Source of the DNA: Microbulbifer sp. ALW1
GTDB lineage: Bacteria; Pseudomonadota; Gammaproteobacteria; Pseudomonadales; Cellvibrionaceae
Length of the DNA: 64,000 bases
NCBI RefSeq assembly: GCF_009903625.1
Contig: NZ_CP047569.1
Span: 4,448,501-4,512,500 of the forward strand
Reading direction: 5' to 3'
Numbering within the stretch: the first letter of the stretch is position 1; every line of letters begins with the position of its first letter. Made by a program: the position numbers and the translations under genes. Positions 1 to 8,830 of this stretch are shown here, in pieces. Below the pieces are notes generated by a model, which saw only the letters and a program-made list of their open reading frames with translations, did no database searches and was not told where the DNA came from.

Positions 1-2208
1 TTCGCGCGCCGCAATCATGTCTCCGATTGCCCGCCCCGCGGAGCCACCCTGTTCCGCACCACCGGGTGACGCCAATAAATCTTCGCCGGCGTGCTCGGCC
101 AGCGATTGTGTCCCGTCTTGTGGCAACTGACCTTTTTCAGCGCCATCATCCGCCGGATCTGAGCCCGACGCCGCCTGACCAGCGCCCCCCGGCCACCAGA
201 ATGCATCGTCCGTCGCGAAGTATTCCCCGGCGCGCAGCTGCTGGCTGCGCAATCGGAAAAAGCCAACGCCGGTGTGTAGCTGATTAACGAGCAGTCCCGT
301 CTGCTGCGCCGGATCAGCACTGAGATGATCGGAAAGCAGCAGGCTTTCCAGCCCCAATTCACCGAGGATCAGGTAAGGTGAATCTTCCAGTGCCAGGATG
401 AAGTCGCCCTTCGCACCCAGCCCCTGGACACTGGTACAAAGTGGTGAAAGCCGCAGCGGCGTTAACCCCTCCGGGACACAGCCCCGCAATTGCTGCAACG
501 CAATGTCTTCCACCAGGTAGCGCTGATCCGTGGGGGAGATTTCCATCCTCGCCCAGTTCAACTGCGTCAACTCGATGCCATTTTGCGGCGCCGGTTTGCC
601 GGTACTCGCAAGGCCCCGCGCTTTGCCGGTGTTCAGGCGCAATTTCGCCAGTTGCACCGGCCCACTTTGCAAACCCCAGGTCTGGGGCAGTGCATCACCG
701 CGTGCGACTTTGCGCGCAAATTGCAGGGTCAGGTTTTCCGGCACCTGTAGCCGGGAGAGAAATACGCAGTGATCCTCCCGCCCCCACAATTGTCCCGGAA
801 CACACCCAGAGGCACCATCGAGACTCAATTGCTGCAAGCGCAAACGGCGACTTTGGTTGCGGTACTGCAAGGCACCAAGGCGCAGGTTATTGCTGGTCAG
901 CGGCTTTTCCAGCGGGGTGTTGGCATCGAGGTCGACAACCGAGCCCTGCACCAGACTGGCTTCGGTCAGGTCCACCGCCAGCCCCTGTTCCCAGCCAATC
1001 GCGGTCGTTTGCGGCAGTCGGAGGCTGCCGGCCCGGATGCAATAGTGGTGAGCGGCGGGTTTTTCCGGGCCAGTGCGCAGGCGGTTGGGACACCAGGAAA
1101 ATCCGCTGCTGCCGGCACTCTGCCACTGCAGGGTCTTTGATTCCCGCAGGTAGTCAAAACCGTTGAGTGCGATCGTTTCGGCGTGCCAGTTGGGGTGGCG
1201 GCGATTACGATAACGCAGGCGCACTTCCTGCCCCTCGACCCGGCGCCAGGCTATTTCGGCTCCTTTGCCAAAGGAAAACAACGCGGGGCCCTTCACCTGC
1301 AGGCGGCGCGCAGTTGCACAATGGCCGGTGATTCGCCTCAGTCCCGGCACGGCCTGCGCCCAGCGGTCTGGCGGGCAAGCGGCAAACTTGCGGGTAAACA
1401 CTTCTGCGGTGGTAAGCGCATTGCCCGGACGCGCAAACTGGATTTTCCCGGTCTTCAATCGAACCAGTGCAATGGTGGGGTTTTCTTCCGGCGACTTGCG
1501 CATATCGCCTTCGCCCGTTTCCTGGGTTTTTCTCGCCAGCCCCGACGGATAGGACTGGCCGGGTAATTCATCCCAGGCCAGCATGTTTTCCAGCAAAAAA
1601 TCATCGGCTCCGATGGAAAACTGCAGCGGCTCCTGCTTTTCCCGGAATCCGGCGACGAAAAAATCCTCCATCGCCAGTGCACCAATGCGTGCGCAACTCG
1701 GACTTTTCCATTGTGGTTTGTGCTGGTAACACACCACCGCGTCGCGCAACTTGGCGCCGGCGAGATCCACACGCCAGTTCTTCGGCTTCTTCGGCCCTTC
1801 CCCCAAATGCCAGCCACCGATTTCCCAGATCCGGCCGCGTTCGCCGGGCTCCGATTCCAGGTCCAGGTACACACCTTCGAGTACCGTTTCCTTGACGTGG
1901 ATTTTTCCCTGGAGCAGTTTCCACCAGCTTAGCCCCAGGGTTGCCTCGCGGACGCTGAACCCCCGCTCGAACGCATTGCGCACCTGCACCCCGCGCAAAT
2001 GTGCGCGCAGGCGTGGCAAGGAAACATTCACATGGGCGACCTGCGCTTCCAGACCGCGCTCCTGCAGCCAGCGCTGAACAGCGCCGGGCAGAACCAGGGA
2101 CACGAAGATGTTCAATCCGCCAATAAACAACAGGAAGAACATCAGCAGCCACAGCAGGCGGCGTATTCCTCTGGATTGGGCAGGATCTGTAGCGGGCGAA
2201 GTAGACAT
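1..2208 (-). CDS. AsmA-like membrane-anchored protein, 3' end outside window
   Basis: A single frame stays open on the minus strand from an ATG at 2208 to the window edge (736 codons, stop not seen). The N-terminus has a short cytoplasmic stretch with arginines, then a hydrophobic anchor (about residues 16-38, LLWLLMFFLLFIGGLNIFV). The rest is a long, beta-rich exported chain. The pattern after the anchor (a short region ending in LRGVQVRN, then a WWKLLQGKIHVKETVLEGV segment) resembles the start of AsmA/DUF748/TamB-type proteins, which are inner-membrane-anchored periplasmic proteins linked to envelope lipid transport and homeostasis. The assignment is by pattern only. The ribosome site is weak (GAGC). 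No partner gene is visible on this side. Confidence 0.6.
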   Translation of the reverse strand, partial: MSTSPATDPAQSRGIRRLLWLLMFFLLFIGGLNIFVSLVLPGAVQRWLQERGLEAQVAHVNVSLPRLRAHLRGVQVRNAFERGFSVREATLGLSWWKLLQGKIHVKETVLEGVYLDLESEPGERGRIWEIGGWHLGEGPKKPKNWRVDLAGAKLRDAVVCYQHKPQWKSPSCARIGALAMEDFFVAGFREKQEPLQFSIGADDFLLENMLAWDELPGQSYPSGLARKTQETGEGDMRKSPEENPTIALVRLKTGKIQFARPGNALTTAEVFTRKFAACPPDRWAQAVPGLRRITGHCATARRLQVKGPALFSFGKGAEIAWRRVEGQEVRLRYRNRRHPNWHAETIALNGFDYLRESKTLQWQSAGSSGFSWCPNRLRTGPEKPAAHHYCIRAGSLRLPQTTAIGWEQGLAVDLTEASLVQGSVVDLDANTPLEKPLTSNNLRLGALQYRNQSRRLRLQQLSLDGASGCVPGQLWGREDHCVFLSRLQVPENLTLQFARKVARGDALPQTWGLQSGPVQLAKLRLNTGKARGLASTGKPAPQNGIELTQLNWARMEISPTDQRYLVEDIALQQLRGCVPEGLTPLRLSPLCTSVQGLGAKGDFILALEDSPYLILGELGLESLLLSDHLSADPAQQTGLLVNQLHTGVGFFRLRSQQLRAGEYFATDDAFWWPGGAGQAASGSDPADDGAEKGQLPQDGTQSLAEHAGEDLLASPGGAEQGGSAGRAIGDMIAARE

Positions 2209-2546
2209 CAAAGCTCGGCGCACTGGGAATTTCGCGCAGTGACAGCGGTCTATGGCAGAAGACCGAACTGCGCGCTTTCTACATTAAAGACCAGCGGGCG
2301 TTGGCCAGATGTCGCCAGCAACCTCTTATGAATATTTTTACGGGTCTTTTCTTACTGTCCCCATCCGAGCGCACTAATTCCGGCGCCACATGCCTCCAAA
2401 CTGTGCGCCGAATCCGTGCTAATCGGTCGCACGCCGTTACACTGTATATATTTCGATCAAAAGAAGACTTTCCCGGCAACCCAGATCGAAACCGTCATAT
2501 CCATACACACATAGCGAACCATTTATCAGGCATCAGGTAGACGACC
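2209..2546. other. Divergent intergenic region, no gene seen
   Basis: This 338-bp spacer separates two divergently transcribed genes. No coding frame looks real. A TATA-rich tract near 2441-2452 (CTGTATATATTTC) could be a -10 region for the plus-strand SelD fusion gene. No repeat or RNA was recognised. Confidence 0.4.
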
Positions 2547-4967
2547 ATGCAGGAGCATCCTCACTATCAGGACATAGTGCTGATTGGCGGCGGCCACAGC
2601 CACGCCATGGTGCTGCAGATGTGGGCAAAGAATCCGCTGCCTGGCGCGCGCCTGACACTGGTATCTCCCCAGGTACAGAGTGCCTATTCCGGCATGCTGC
2701 CGGGTATGGTGGCGGGCCATTACAGCTACAGTGATATTCACATTGACCTGCCGCGCCTGTGTCGCGCCGCCGGCGCCCGTTTTATCCAAGCCTGCGCCCA
2801 CCATATTGATCTCGCGAGCAAGAAAGTGTCGCTGCTCGGGCGCCCGGACCTGGACTTTGACCTGCTCTCACTGGATGTAGGAGCCACGCCCTGCCGGCAT
2901 ATTCCCGGATCGGAACTTGCCATTCCGGTCAAACCCATCGGCCACTTTCATCGCTACTGGCAACAACTGAAACAACAGGTACACCGCGAACACCTGCCCC
3001 TGCGGCTCGGCGTGGTCGGTGGTGGCGTCGGCGGTTGTGAACTGGCCATGGCCATGGCCTGGGCTTTAGAGGAACAGCTGTACAGTGGCCGGGTGGAAAT
3101 GCACCTGATCCAGGCGGGCAACAAGTTGCCCCAGGAGTACCCACTGCTCGCCCGCAGGCTGGCAGCACGGGAATTAAGCCGCCTGAAGGTGCAGGTGCAC
3201 CGCAACTGGCGTGTCACTGAAATCACCCCTCAGGGTGTGCACAGTGATGAGGGGAAATTCCTGCCGGTCGACAAGGTGATGCTGTGCACCGAAGCGGCGG
3301 CGCCCCCGTGGCTGGCGCAGTCCGGGCTGGCGCTGGATGATGCGGGATTTGTGCTGATCGACGAATATCTGCGGGCACCGGATCACCCGCATATTTTTGC
3401 CGTAGGCGACGTCGCCAGCCTGACCCACAATCCGCAGCCAAAAGCCGGAACCTTCGCCCTGCGACAGGGCCCCGCCCTGTATCGCAACCTGCGCGCCACA
3501 CTGTTACAGCAGCCCCTCAAGCCCTACCGCCCGCAGCGAAATTTTCTCAGCCTGCTGACCTGTGGCAGCCAGAGAGCCATCGCTTCGCGCAACGGCTTTG
3601 CCGCTGCCGGCCAATCCCTGTGGCACTGGAAAGACCATATCGATCGCAGCTTTATGCGTCGCTTTGCCGAACTGCCGGTAACCGGGCAAGCGCATCGCAC
3701 CGCGCCCAATCACCCCGGCCCCCTGGGATCACTGCTCGGGCGCAATCCGCAAATTCTGGAGCAGCGCGACAATATCTCGCTCGCGAAAATTCGCTCCAAT
3801 GGCAGCGGCGCGAAAGTGGCGGCCGACATTCTCGGAAATGCACTGGCGAAACTGCCGCCCCAGCAGTCGCCTGGCCTGTTGCACGGTGCCGGCGACGACG
3901 CCGCGGTGCTGAAACTGCCGGCCGGGAAATTACTGGTACAGAGCTCTGACCAATTGCGCGCGCCGGTGGCAGACCCCTGGCTGTTTGGACGCCTGGCGAC
4001 TTTGCATTCGCTGTCGGATTTGTTTGCCATGCACGCACAGCCGGTTTCCGCGCAGACGCTCGTCACGCTGCCGCTGGCCGCAGCAGAAATTGCCGGTCGC
4101 GACCTGCAGCAACTGCTGGACGGCGCGGTGCGCGAATTGAACCAGCACAACTGCGTTCTCAGTGGCGGCCACACCTCCGAAGGCGCAGAGCTGCAGCTGG
4201 GGCTCACCGTTAACGGCATCGCCGATCACCAGCAGCTGCTCAACAAAACCGACCTGCGCGCCGGCGACTGCCTGATCCTGACCAAACCCCTGGGCATTGG
4301 CACCCTGTTTGCCGCCGAAGGGCTCGGCAAAGCCAAGGGGCGCTGGCTGCAACAGGCGCTTGAAGTCATGCTGCAGAGTAATGCGACCGCTGCGGAAATT
4401 TTTGCGCGCAACGGCGCCAATGCGCTCACTGACGTTACCGGTTTCGGCCTTCTCGGCCATTTGCTGGAAATGCTGCAGTGGCAGCCCAGTGTCATCAATC
4501 CCACACCGCCGGTTGCCGCCACCAGCAGTACCGGCGGCCAGTACCAAACGCAACTGGGTGCCAGCCTGTTTGCCGACGCACTGCCATTGTTACCCGGCGC
4601 CACTTACTGTGCGGAACGCGGCCTTGTTTCCAGCCTGCACCAGCACAATGCCCGGGCCTATGCGGCACTGCAGAACCCTGCTGCCTGGCAAGCCGACCCG
4701 CACCTGCCACTGCTGGTAGACCCGCAGACCTGTGGCGGCTTGCTGGCCTCGGTACCCGCGGATTTTGCAGAGGACTGCATCACCGCACTGCACGCCGCTG
4801 GCTGCCGCCACGCCGCCATTATCGGCTTTGTGGACGAATTGCCCGCGAACCGCGACCAGTTGTCGTTTGCCTCACCGGCTCTTCAGCTGGCGCCACAGCC
4901 GGTCTACCTGGCGAAAAGCGGCGACTGGAAACGGATGGCCCTGCGCTATACCGAGATGATTTCCTGA
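2547..4967 (+). CDS. selD: Fused FAD oxidoreductase / selenide, water dikinase-like protein with Cys-to-Ser active site
   Basis: Two-domain protein of 806 residues. Residues 1 to about 390 are an NDH-2-like pyridine nucleotide-disulfide oxidoreductase domain with FAD motif GGGHSH (14-19) and second dinucleotide motif VVGGGVGG (156-163). Residues about 410-800 are a SelD fold of the AIRS/PurM superfamily, with GAGDDAAV (447-454), the SSD and LSD aspartates, GGHTSEGAEL and DVTGFGLLGH. Such fusions are known in bacteria, and SelD makes selenophosphate from ATP and selenide. Oddity: the catalytic loop, GGCGAK in usual fused SelD, reads NGSGAK here. Ser420 (AGC, 3804-3806) stands where Cys17 of E. 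coli SelD sits, while the partner lysine (Lys423, equal to Lys20) is kept. The name therefore describes family rather than proven activity. No selA, selB or mnmH lies nearby. Confidence 0.85.
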   Translation: MQEHPHYQDIVLIGGGHSHAMVLQMWAKNPLPGARLTLVSPQVQSAYSGMLPGMVAGHYSYSDIHIDLPRLCRAAGARFIQACAHHIDLASKKVSLLGRPDLDFDLLSLDVGATPCRHIPGSELAIPVKPIGHFHRYWQQLKQQVHREHLPLRLGVVGGGVGGCELAMAMAWALEEQLYSGRVEMHLIQAGNKLPQEYPLLARRLAARELSRLKVQVHRNWRVTEITPQGVHSDEGKFLPVDKVMLCTEAAAPPWLAQSGLALDDAGFVLIDEYLRAPDHPHIFAVGDVASLTHNPQPKAGTFALRQGPALYRNLRATLLQQPLKPYRPQRNFLSLLTCGSQRAIASRNGFAAAGQSLWHWKDHIDRSFMRRFAELPVTGQAHRTAPNHPGPLGSLLGRNPQILEQRDNISLAKIRSNGSGAKVAADILGNALAKLPPQQSPGLLHGAGDDAAVLKLPAGKLLVQSSDQLRAPVADPWLFGRLATLHSLSDLFAMHAQPVSAQTLVTLPLAAAEIAGRDLQQLLDGAVRELNQHNCVLSGGHTSEGAELQLGLTVNGIADHQQLLNKTDLRAGDCLILTKPLGIGTLFAAEGLGKAKGRWLQQALEVMLQSNATAAEIFARNGANALTDVTGFGLLGHLLEMLQWQPSVINPTPPVAATSSTGGQYQTQLGASLFADALPLLPGATYCAERGLVSSLHQHNARAYAALQNPAAWQADPHLPLLVDPQTCGGLLASVPADFAEDCITALHAAGCRHAAIIGFVDELPANRDQLSFASPALQLAPQPVYLAKSGDWKRMALRYTEMIS

Positions 4968-5232
4968 GCGGGCACCGCCGCTATCGCCACCCACGATCCG
5001 AGCCGCGCTCCGAGCCGCGATCCAGGCCGCACTTCAGGCCGTGATAATTTCTACTGAAACCATTCTCCGATTGCCAAACAACGCTTTGGCAGCAATACTG
5101 CCGGGTAAAATCGATCCCGCAGAAAGTCGATAACGAAAGTACAAGAACAAAAGTACAGGGTCATCACAGAGCGCGCCGCCACCGGCAGGCGCGGAGAGCA
5201 CAATATTTTTTAGCTCTACAGGAAACTCTGTC

Positions 5233-6543
5233 ATGCAGAAAATCGTCATAATCGGCGGTGGTGCCGGTGGTTTACAGCTGGCTACCAGCCTCGGCCGTCA
5301 TTTCTCCTTCAACCGCTTCCATCGCCGCAACAAGTCCCCGCTTGCGGAGATCACCCTGGTCGACAAAAACCGCACCCATATCTGGAAACCCCTGCTGCAC
5401 CAGGTCGCCACAGGTGCACTGGATTCCAGCCTGGATGCGCTCAACTATCAGGTGCATGCCCGTGCCAACGGCTTTCACTTCGAACTGGGAAGCCTGCAGG
5501 GATTAAACCGGGAAGAAAAAACCATTCAGCTCGCCGAGGTACGCGGGGAAGATGGCACACCGCTGGTACCCGCGCGCGAACTTGAATACGACTACCTGGT
5601 GTTCGCCCTCGGCAGCCAGAGTAACGATTTCAATACCCCCGGGGTGCGCGCCAACTGCCAGTTCCTGGACAGCGCGGAACAGGCGCAGAAATTCCACACC
5701 AAGCTGCTTGATCAGTTCCTGCAGCTGGAAAACCGGGTCACCGAGGAAGTGCACATCGCTATCGTCGGCGGCGGTGCCACCGGGGTGGAACTGGCCGCGG
5801 AGCTGGTGGATGCCGTACACGAAATGGGGCACTACGGGCGCATCAAAAACGGCGACCTCAAGGTCACCCTGATCGAAGCCGGCCCACACCTGCTACCGGC
5901 GCTGCCACCGCGCCTCGGCAACAGCTCGGAAAAGGAACTCACCAATCTAGGCGTTCGGGTGCTCACCGGCACCCAGGTCGCGGAAGCGACCAGCAACGGT
6001 TTTGTCACCAAAGACGGTGAGGAAATTCCCGCGGCCATTCGCGTGTGGGCGGCGGGGGTAAAGGCACCGGATTTTCTGCAGCAAATGGATGGGCTTGTAC
6101 TCAATCGCCAGAACCAGATCGAGGTGGAAGCCACCTTGCGCTCGAAAACGGACCCCAGCATTTTTGCCTTGGGAGACTGCGCCGGCTGTATCGACTCCGC
6201 AGATCACAAAGTGCCTCCGCGGGCCCAGTCTGCGCAGCAGATGGCCAAGACCGCTCGCGACAACCTGATCGCCCTGGTGGAAAACCCCGCTGCAGAACTC
6301 CAAGGCTTTACCTACAAAGACCGGGGATCACTGGTGTCGCTGTCCAAGTTCGATGCGGTGGGCAGCCTGATGGGCGGACTCGTCAAAGGCAGCCTCACCA
6401 TCGAGGGACGGCTCGCAGGGCTCGCCTATCGCTCGCTATACCGTATGCATCTGGCGGCACTGCACGGCTGGCCAAAAGCGATGCTGCTGTACCTGATCGG
6501 GCAGGCCAACCGCTTTGTGAAGCCCCGCCTGAAAATGCACTGA
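5233..6543 (+). CDS. ndh: Type II NADH dehydrogenase (NDH-2)
   Basis: 436 residues, the usual NDH-2 length. It carries an N-terminal FAD-binding GGGAGG (8-13), the IWKPLLHQVATG segment typical of NDH-2, a second Rossmann motif IVGGGATGVELAAEL near residue 178, and the FALGDCAG FAD-contact motif in the C-terminal half. The C-terminus has the hydrophobic and basic residues expected for peripheral membrane attachment. It oxidises NADH and reduces quinone without pumping protons, at the inner face of the membrane. The start has a good AGGA ribosome site. It follows the SelD fusion gene by 265 bp in the same direction. A strong terminator follows the stop, so it is probably its own transcription unit or the last gene of one. 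Confidence 0.93.
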   Translation: MQKIVIIGGGAGGLQLATSLGRHFSFNRFHRRNKSPLAEITLVDKNRTHIWKPLLHQVATGALDSSLDALNYQVHARANGFHFELGSLQGLNREEKTIQLAEVRGEDGTPLVPARELEYDYLVFALGSQSNDFNTPGVRANCQFLDSAEQAQKFHTKLLDQFLQLENRVTEEVHIAIVGGGATGVELAAELVDAVHEMGHYGRIKNGDLKVTLIEAGPHLLPALPPRLGNSSEKELTNLGVRVLTGTQVAEATSNGFVTKDGEEIPAAIRVWAAGVKAPDFLQQMDGLVLNRQNQIEVEATLRSKTDPSIFALGDCAGCIDSADHKVPPRAQSAQQMAKTARDNLIALVENPAAELQGFTYKDRGSLVSLSKFDAVGSLMGGLVKGSLTIEGRLAGLAYRSLYRMHLAALHGWPKAMLLYLIGQANRFVKPRLKMH

Positions 6544-6574
6544 TCCACTCTGCGCCACGGTTACATTGCGCTAG

Positions 6575-6608
6575 AAAAAAGAGGCCCATCGGGCCTCTTT
6601 TCTTTTTC
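6575..6608. terminator. Bidirectional rho-independent terminator
   Basis: GAGGCCC (6581-6587), loop ATC, GGGCCTC (6591-6597), flanked by an A-run before and a T-run after. It serves the ndh gene on plus and the lipoprotein gene ending at 6644 on minus. Confidence 0.9.
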
Positions 6609-6643
6609 TGCATATTACGCCTTAAGCGTACTTTACCCGTCGA

Positions 6644-8557
6644 TCAATCGGCACAGGCAATAACGCCACCACCGAACGACACAGCCATACAGCTGCTTGC
6701 TACAAGCGCGACAGGCGATCCCGAATACTTGTAGTGATCAATAAGGTGGCGCAGCCCATCGTCGGTTGGCTGGTAATCCCAGCGGGTGATCACCGGCGTG
6801 TTTACCGTGTAAGTGCTTCCGTGGCTTTCGGTACGTCGGGTCAGCATTTCCCCATGAACACCATAGGTGCGTCGCTCACTGTAATCCGTACCGCTTGTAC
6901 CATCACTGTGATGTGAGGAGTTCTCTTGCAACACTAACTGCCCGCGACTGTTGTAACTATATTCGGTGGTGTAAGTAGTCTCGGGGTTGCCATCCAGATC
7001 GCGATCAAAGCGTGACTCCAACCCCGTGAGGTTGCCGCTATTGTCGTAGCGGTAAAGCATGGTATGGCGAGACTCGATGCTGCCATCCGCGTAACGGTCA
7101 GACTCTTTGATTTCCTCAACCAGAAAGCCGCGATTGTCATAGCGTCTGCGAGTAGTCAATTCGCTGTCCACTATCCCATCGGCCTGCCCATCAGCACGTT
7201 GCACCTCCAGAATCAGTCGGTCGCTACTGTCGTACATATACGCCGACTCGGTGCGTGTATCGATCACGCCATCGGCACCGGTGCTGCCGCCATCGATGGT
7301 ATGTAGCGAGGAGGATCTCAGCCCAGCGGAGGAATACTGATACTCAATGCGCTGGTGCAACTCGAGATCAGTATTGCCATCGGTATTATTTTTCCGCTCT
7401 ATGTCACGCACCAGGCCATTGCCGGTAAAGCGGCTGACCGTAAGGTCCCGGCGTAGCAGTGTGCCTTCGGCATCCTTCCGTTCGTACTCCAGACGAATTT
7501 GATTGCCGCCACTATCGTACTGATACAGCGAAACTGAGCGCGCATTCACCTCGGGATCGCCGGTTTCGTGTGACTGCTCAAGTAGCAACCCGCTGCTGTC
7601 GTAACGATAGTGGTAGGAAAACCGGGAGTCCGCCAGACCATCGCTGTCGGTATCGTGTTCGGACTGCTGTTGCAGCACGCGCGCCTCATCATCGTAGCGG
7701 TAGGATACGACCTGACGCCAGGTCTGGCCATTGCCGGGGATCTGCATACGCTGCACTGTTTCCGGCAAGCCAAAATCGTTGTACTTGGTCTCGGTTTCGT
7801 GCTCCACGCTACCGTCCTCCCCGGAATCCACCGACTCCTTTACCGGCAGCTGCGCCTTCACTTTCAGGCCGAGGCTGTCGTATAGAAAGACCAGCGGTGC
7901 CGCCAAGGAGGGCTCATAGTCGATATCGAATGCGGTGCGGAGGGTGGTCAGCGCAGTCAGGTTGCGCTGCTGTGGGAAGAGGTAAAGATCGGACTCGAAA
8001 CTGACCTGGTAATCCGCCAGTTCAGCGTGCCAGCCGTCAAGATTGATCCCATTATCCAGATCGCGATCACGATCCAGAGTCGCCAATAAGCGTATTCTGT
8101 TGCCCACCCGATCCAGGTCTGTGACACGCGCGCGATTGCCCAGATCAGCCCTGAGCACGGCTTCGTCGACCACCGGCTGGGCACCCACCAAATCAAACAG
8201 GTCCAGGGTCGGCTCGCCGCGGGCCGAACCCAGCTCAATGCCACCGAGGGCAAAACGTACGCTTTCTCCGTCGCGGTAGCGGAAAACGCCACCTGCGTCG
8301 ATCAAGCCGGAGAAACTGGGGGTTTCGTAAAACAGGCCGTTGATTTGACCGCCGTTGAACACTCCCTCGGTTTCCTCACCCGTGCCGCCGCTCCCGGAGC
8401 TGCTACCCGAGCCACTGCTGGAACTTGAGCTACTACTGCCACCAGAATCCGTAGATCCAGACCCGCCTGAACCACAGCCGCACAGTAACAAGCAACAGAC
8501 CACCGAAATACCACAACACAATCGGCGGCAGAATTCTGCCGAGCACAGCATCGTCAC
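6644..8557 (-). CDS. Lipoprotein with YD-like repeats and acidic DxDxD loops (paralogue A)
   Basis: 637 residues starting at GTG (8557), with a GGAG ribosome site 6 nt upstream; an ATG two codons later is the alternative. A signal peptide ends in a cysteine-rich lipobox-like segment (LLLCGC), followed by a Ser/Gly linker. A domain with the pattern YETPSFSG...FRYRDGE...LGGIELGS...DLFDLV follows; similar N-terminal modules occur in gammaproteobacterial lipoproteins. The second half is a series of roughly 40-residue units alternating a YxYDxxGxL motif (RHS/YD type) with acidic loops such as DRDLDGNPE and DTDSDGLAD. The C-terminus ends with a cysteine pair. It is probably an outer-membrane-anchored surface protein; calcium binding by the acidic loops is inference. 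A paralogue lies at 10978-13080 on the same strand, beyond a TonB receptor. Confidence 0.75.
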   Translation of the reverse strand: MTMLCSAEFCRRLCCGISVVCCLLLCGCGSGGSGSTDSGGSSSSSSSSGSGSSSGSGGTGEETEGVFNGGQINGLFYETPSFSGLIDAGGVFRYRDGESVRFALGGIELGSARGEPTLDLFDLVGAQPVVDEAVLRADLGNRARVTDLDRVGNRIRLLATLDRDRDLDNGINLDGWHAELADYQVSFESDLYLFPQQRNLTALTTLRTAFDIDYEPSLAAPLVFLYDSLGLKVKAQLPVKESVDSGEDGSVEHETETKYNDFGLPETVQRMQIPGNGQTWRQVVSYRYDDEARVLQQQSEHDTDSDGLADSRFSYHYRYDSSGLLLEQSHETGDPEVNARSVSLYQYDSGGNQIRLEYERKDAEGTLLRRDLTVSRFTGNGLVRDIERKNNTDGNTDLELHQRIEYQYSSAGLRSSSLHTIDGGSTGADGVIDTRTESAYMYDSSDRLILEVQRADGQADGIVDSELTTRRRYDNRGFLVEEIKESDRYADGSIESRHTMLYRYDNSGNLTGLESRFDRDLDGNPETTYTTEYSYNSRGQLVLQENSSHHSDGTSGTDYSERRTYGVHGEMLTRRTESHGSTYTVNTPVITRWDYQPTDDGLRHLIDHYKYSGSPVALVASSCMAVSFGGGVIACAD

Positions 8558-8830
8558 AGATGTCTCCTTATTATTCTGTCGATTTCATTCCATCGAAAAA
8601 TGGCCGCTTTAAATCTATCCGGCACCGAGCAGCACACCGGGATTATTGATAGCAACGCCGATGGGCAATGTAAAGAATGGGCCCATAGCATTGAACGATC
8701 TGGAATAGATTGGGCTTCAATACAATAAATAACCCGCCAACTCTCTATTAAAGTGAGCAAGCGGGAAGAGCCGGTGTATTCGTGTTATTTTGCACCCCGA
8801 AATCCAGGACGAAATAAACGCCCCGCCACA

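Noticed and set aside
441..1166. Plus-strand frames in the first 2.2 kb and short minus-strand frames in other phases
   Set aside because: The continuous minus-strand frame open through the window edge accounts for the region; these are shadows.
4981..5031. Short GAGCCGCG-type tandem repetition after the SelD fusion
   Set aside because: Only two to three imperfect units; probably compositional.
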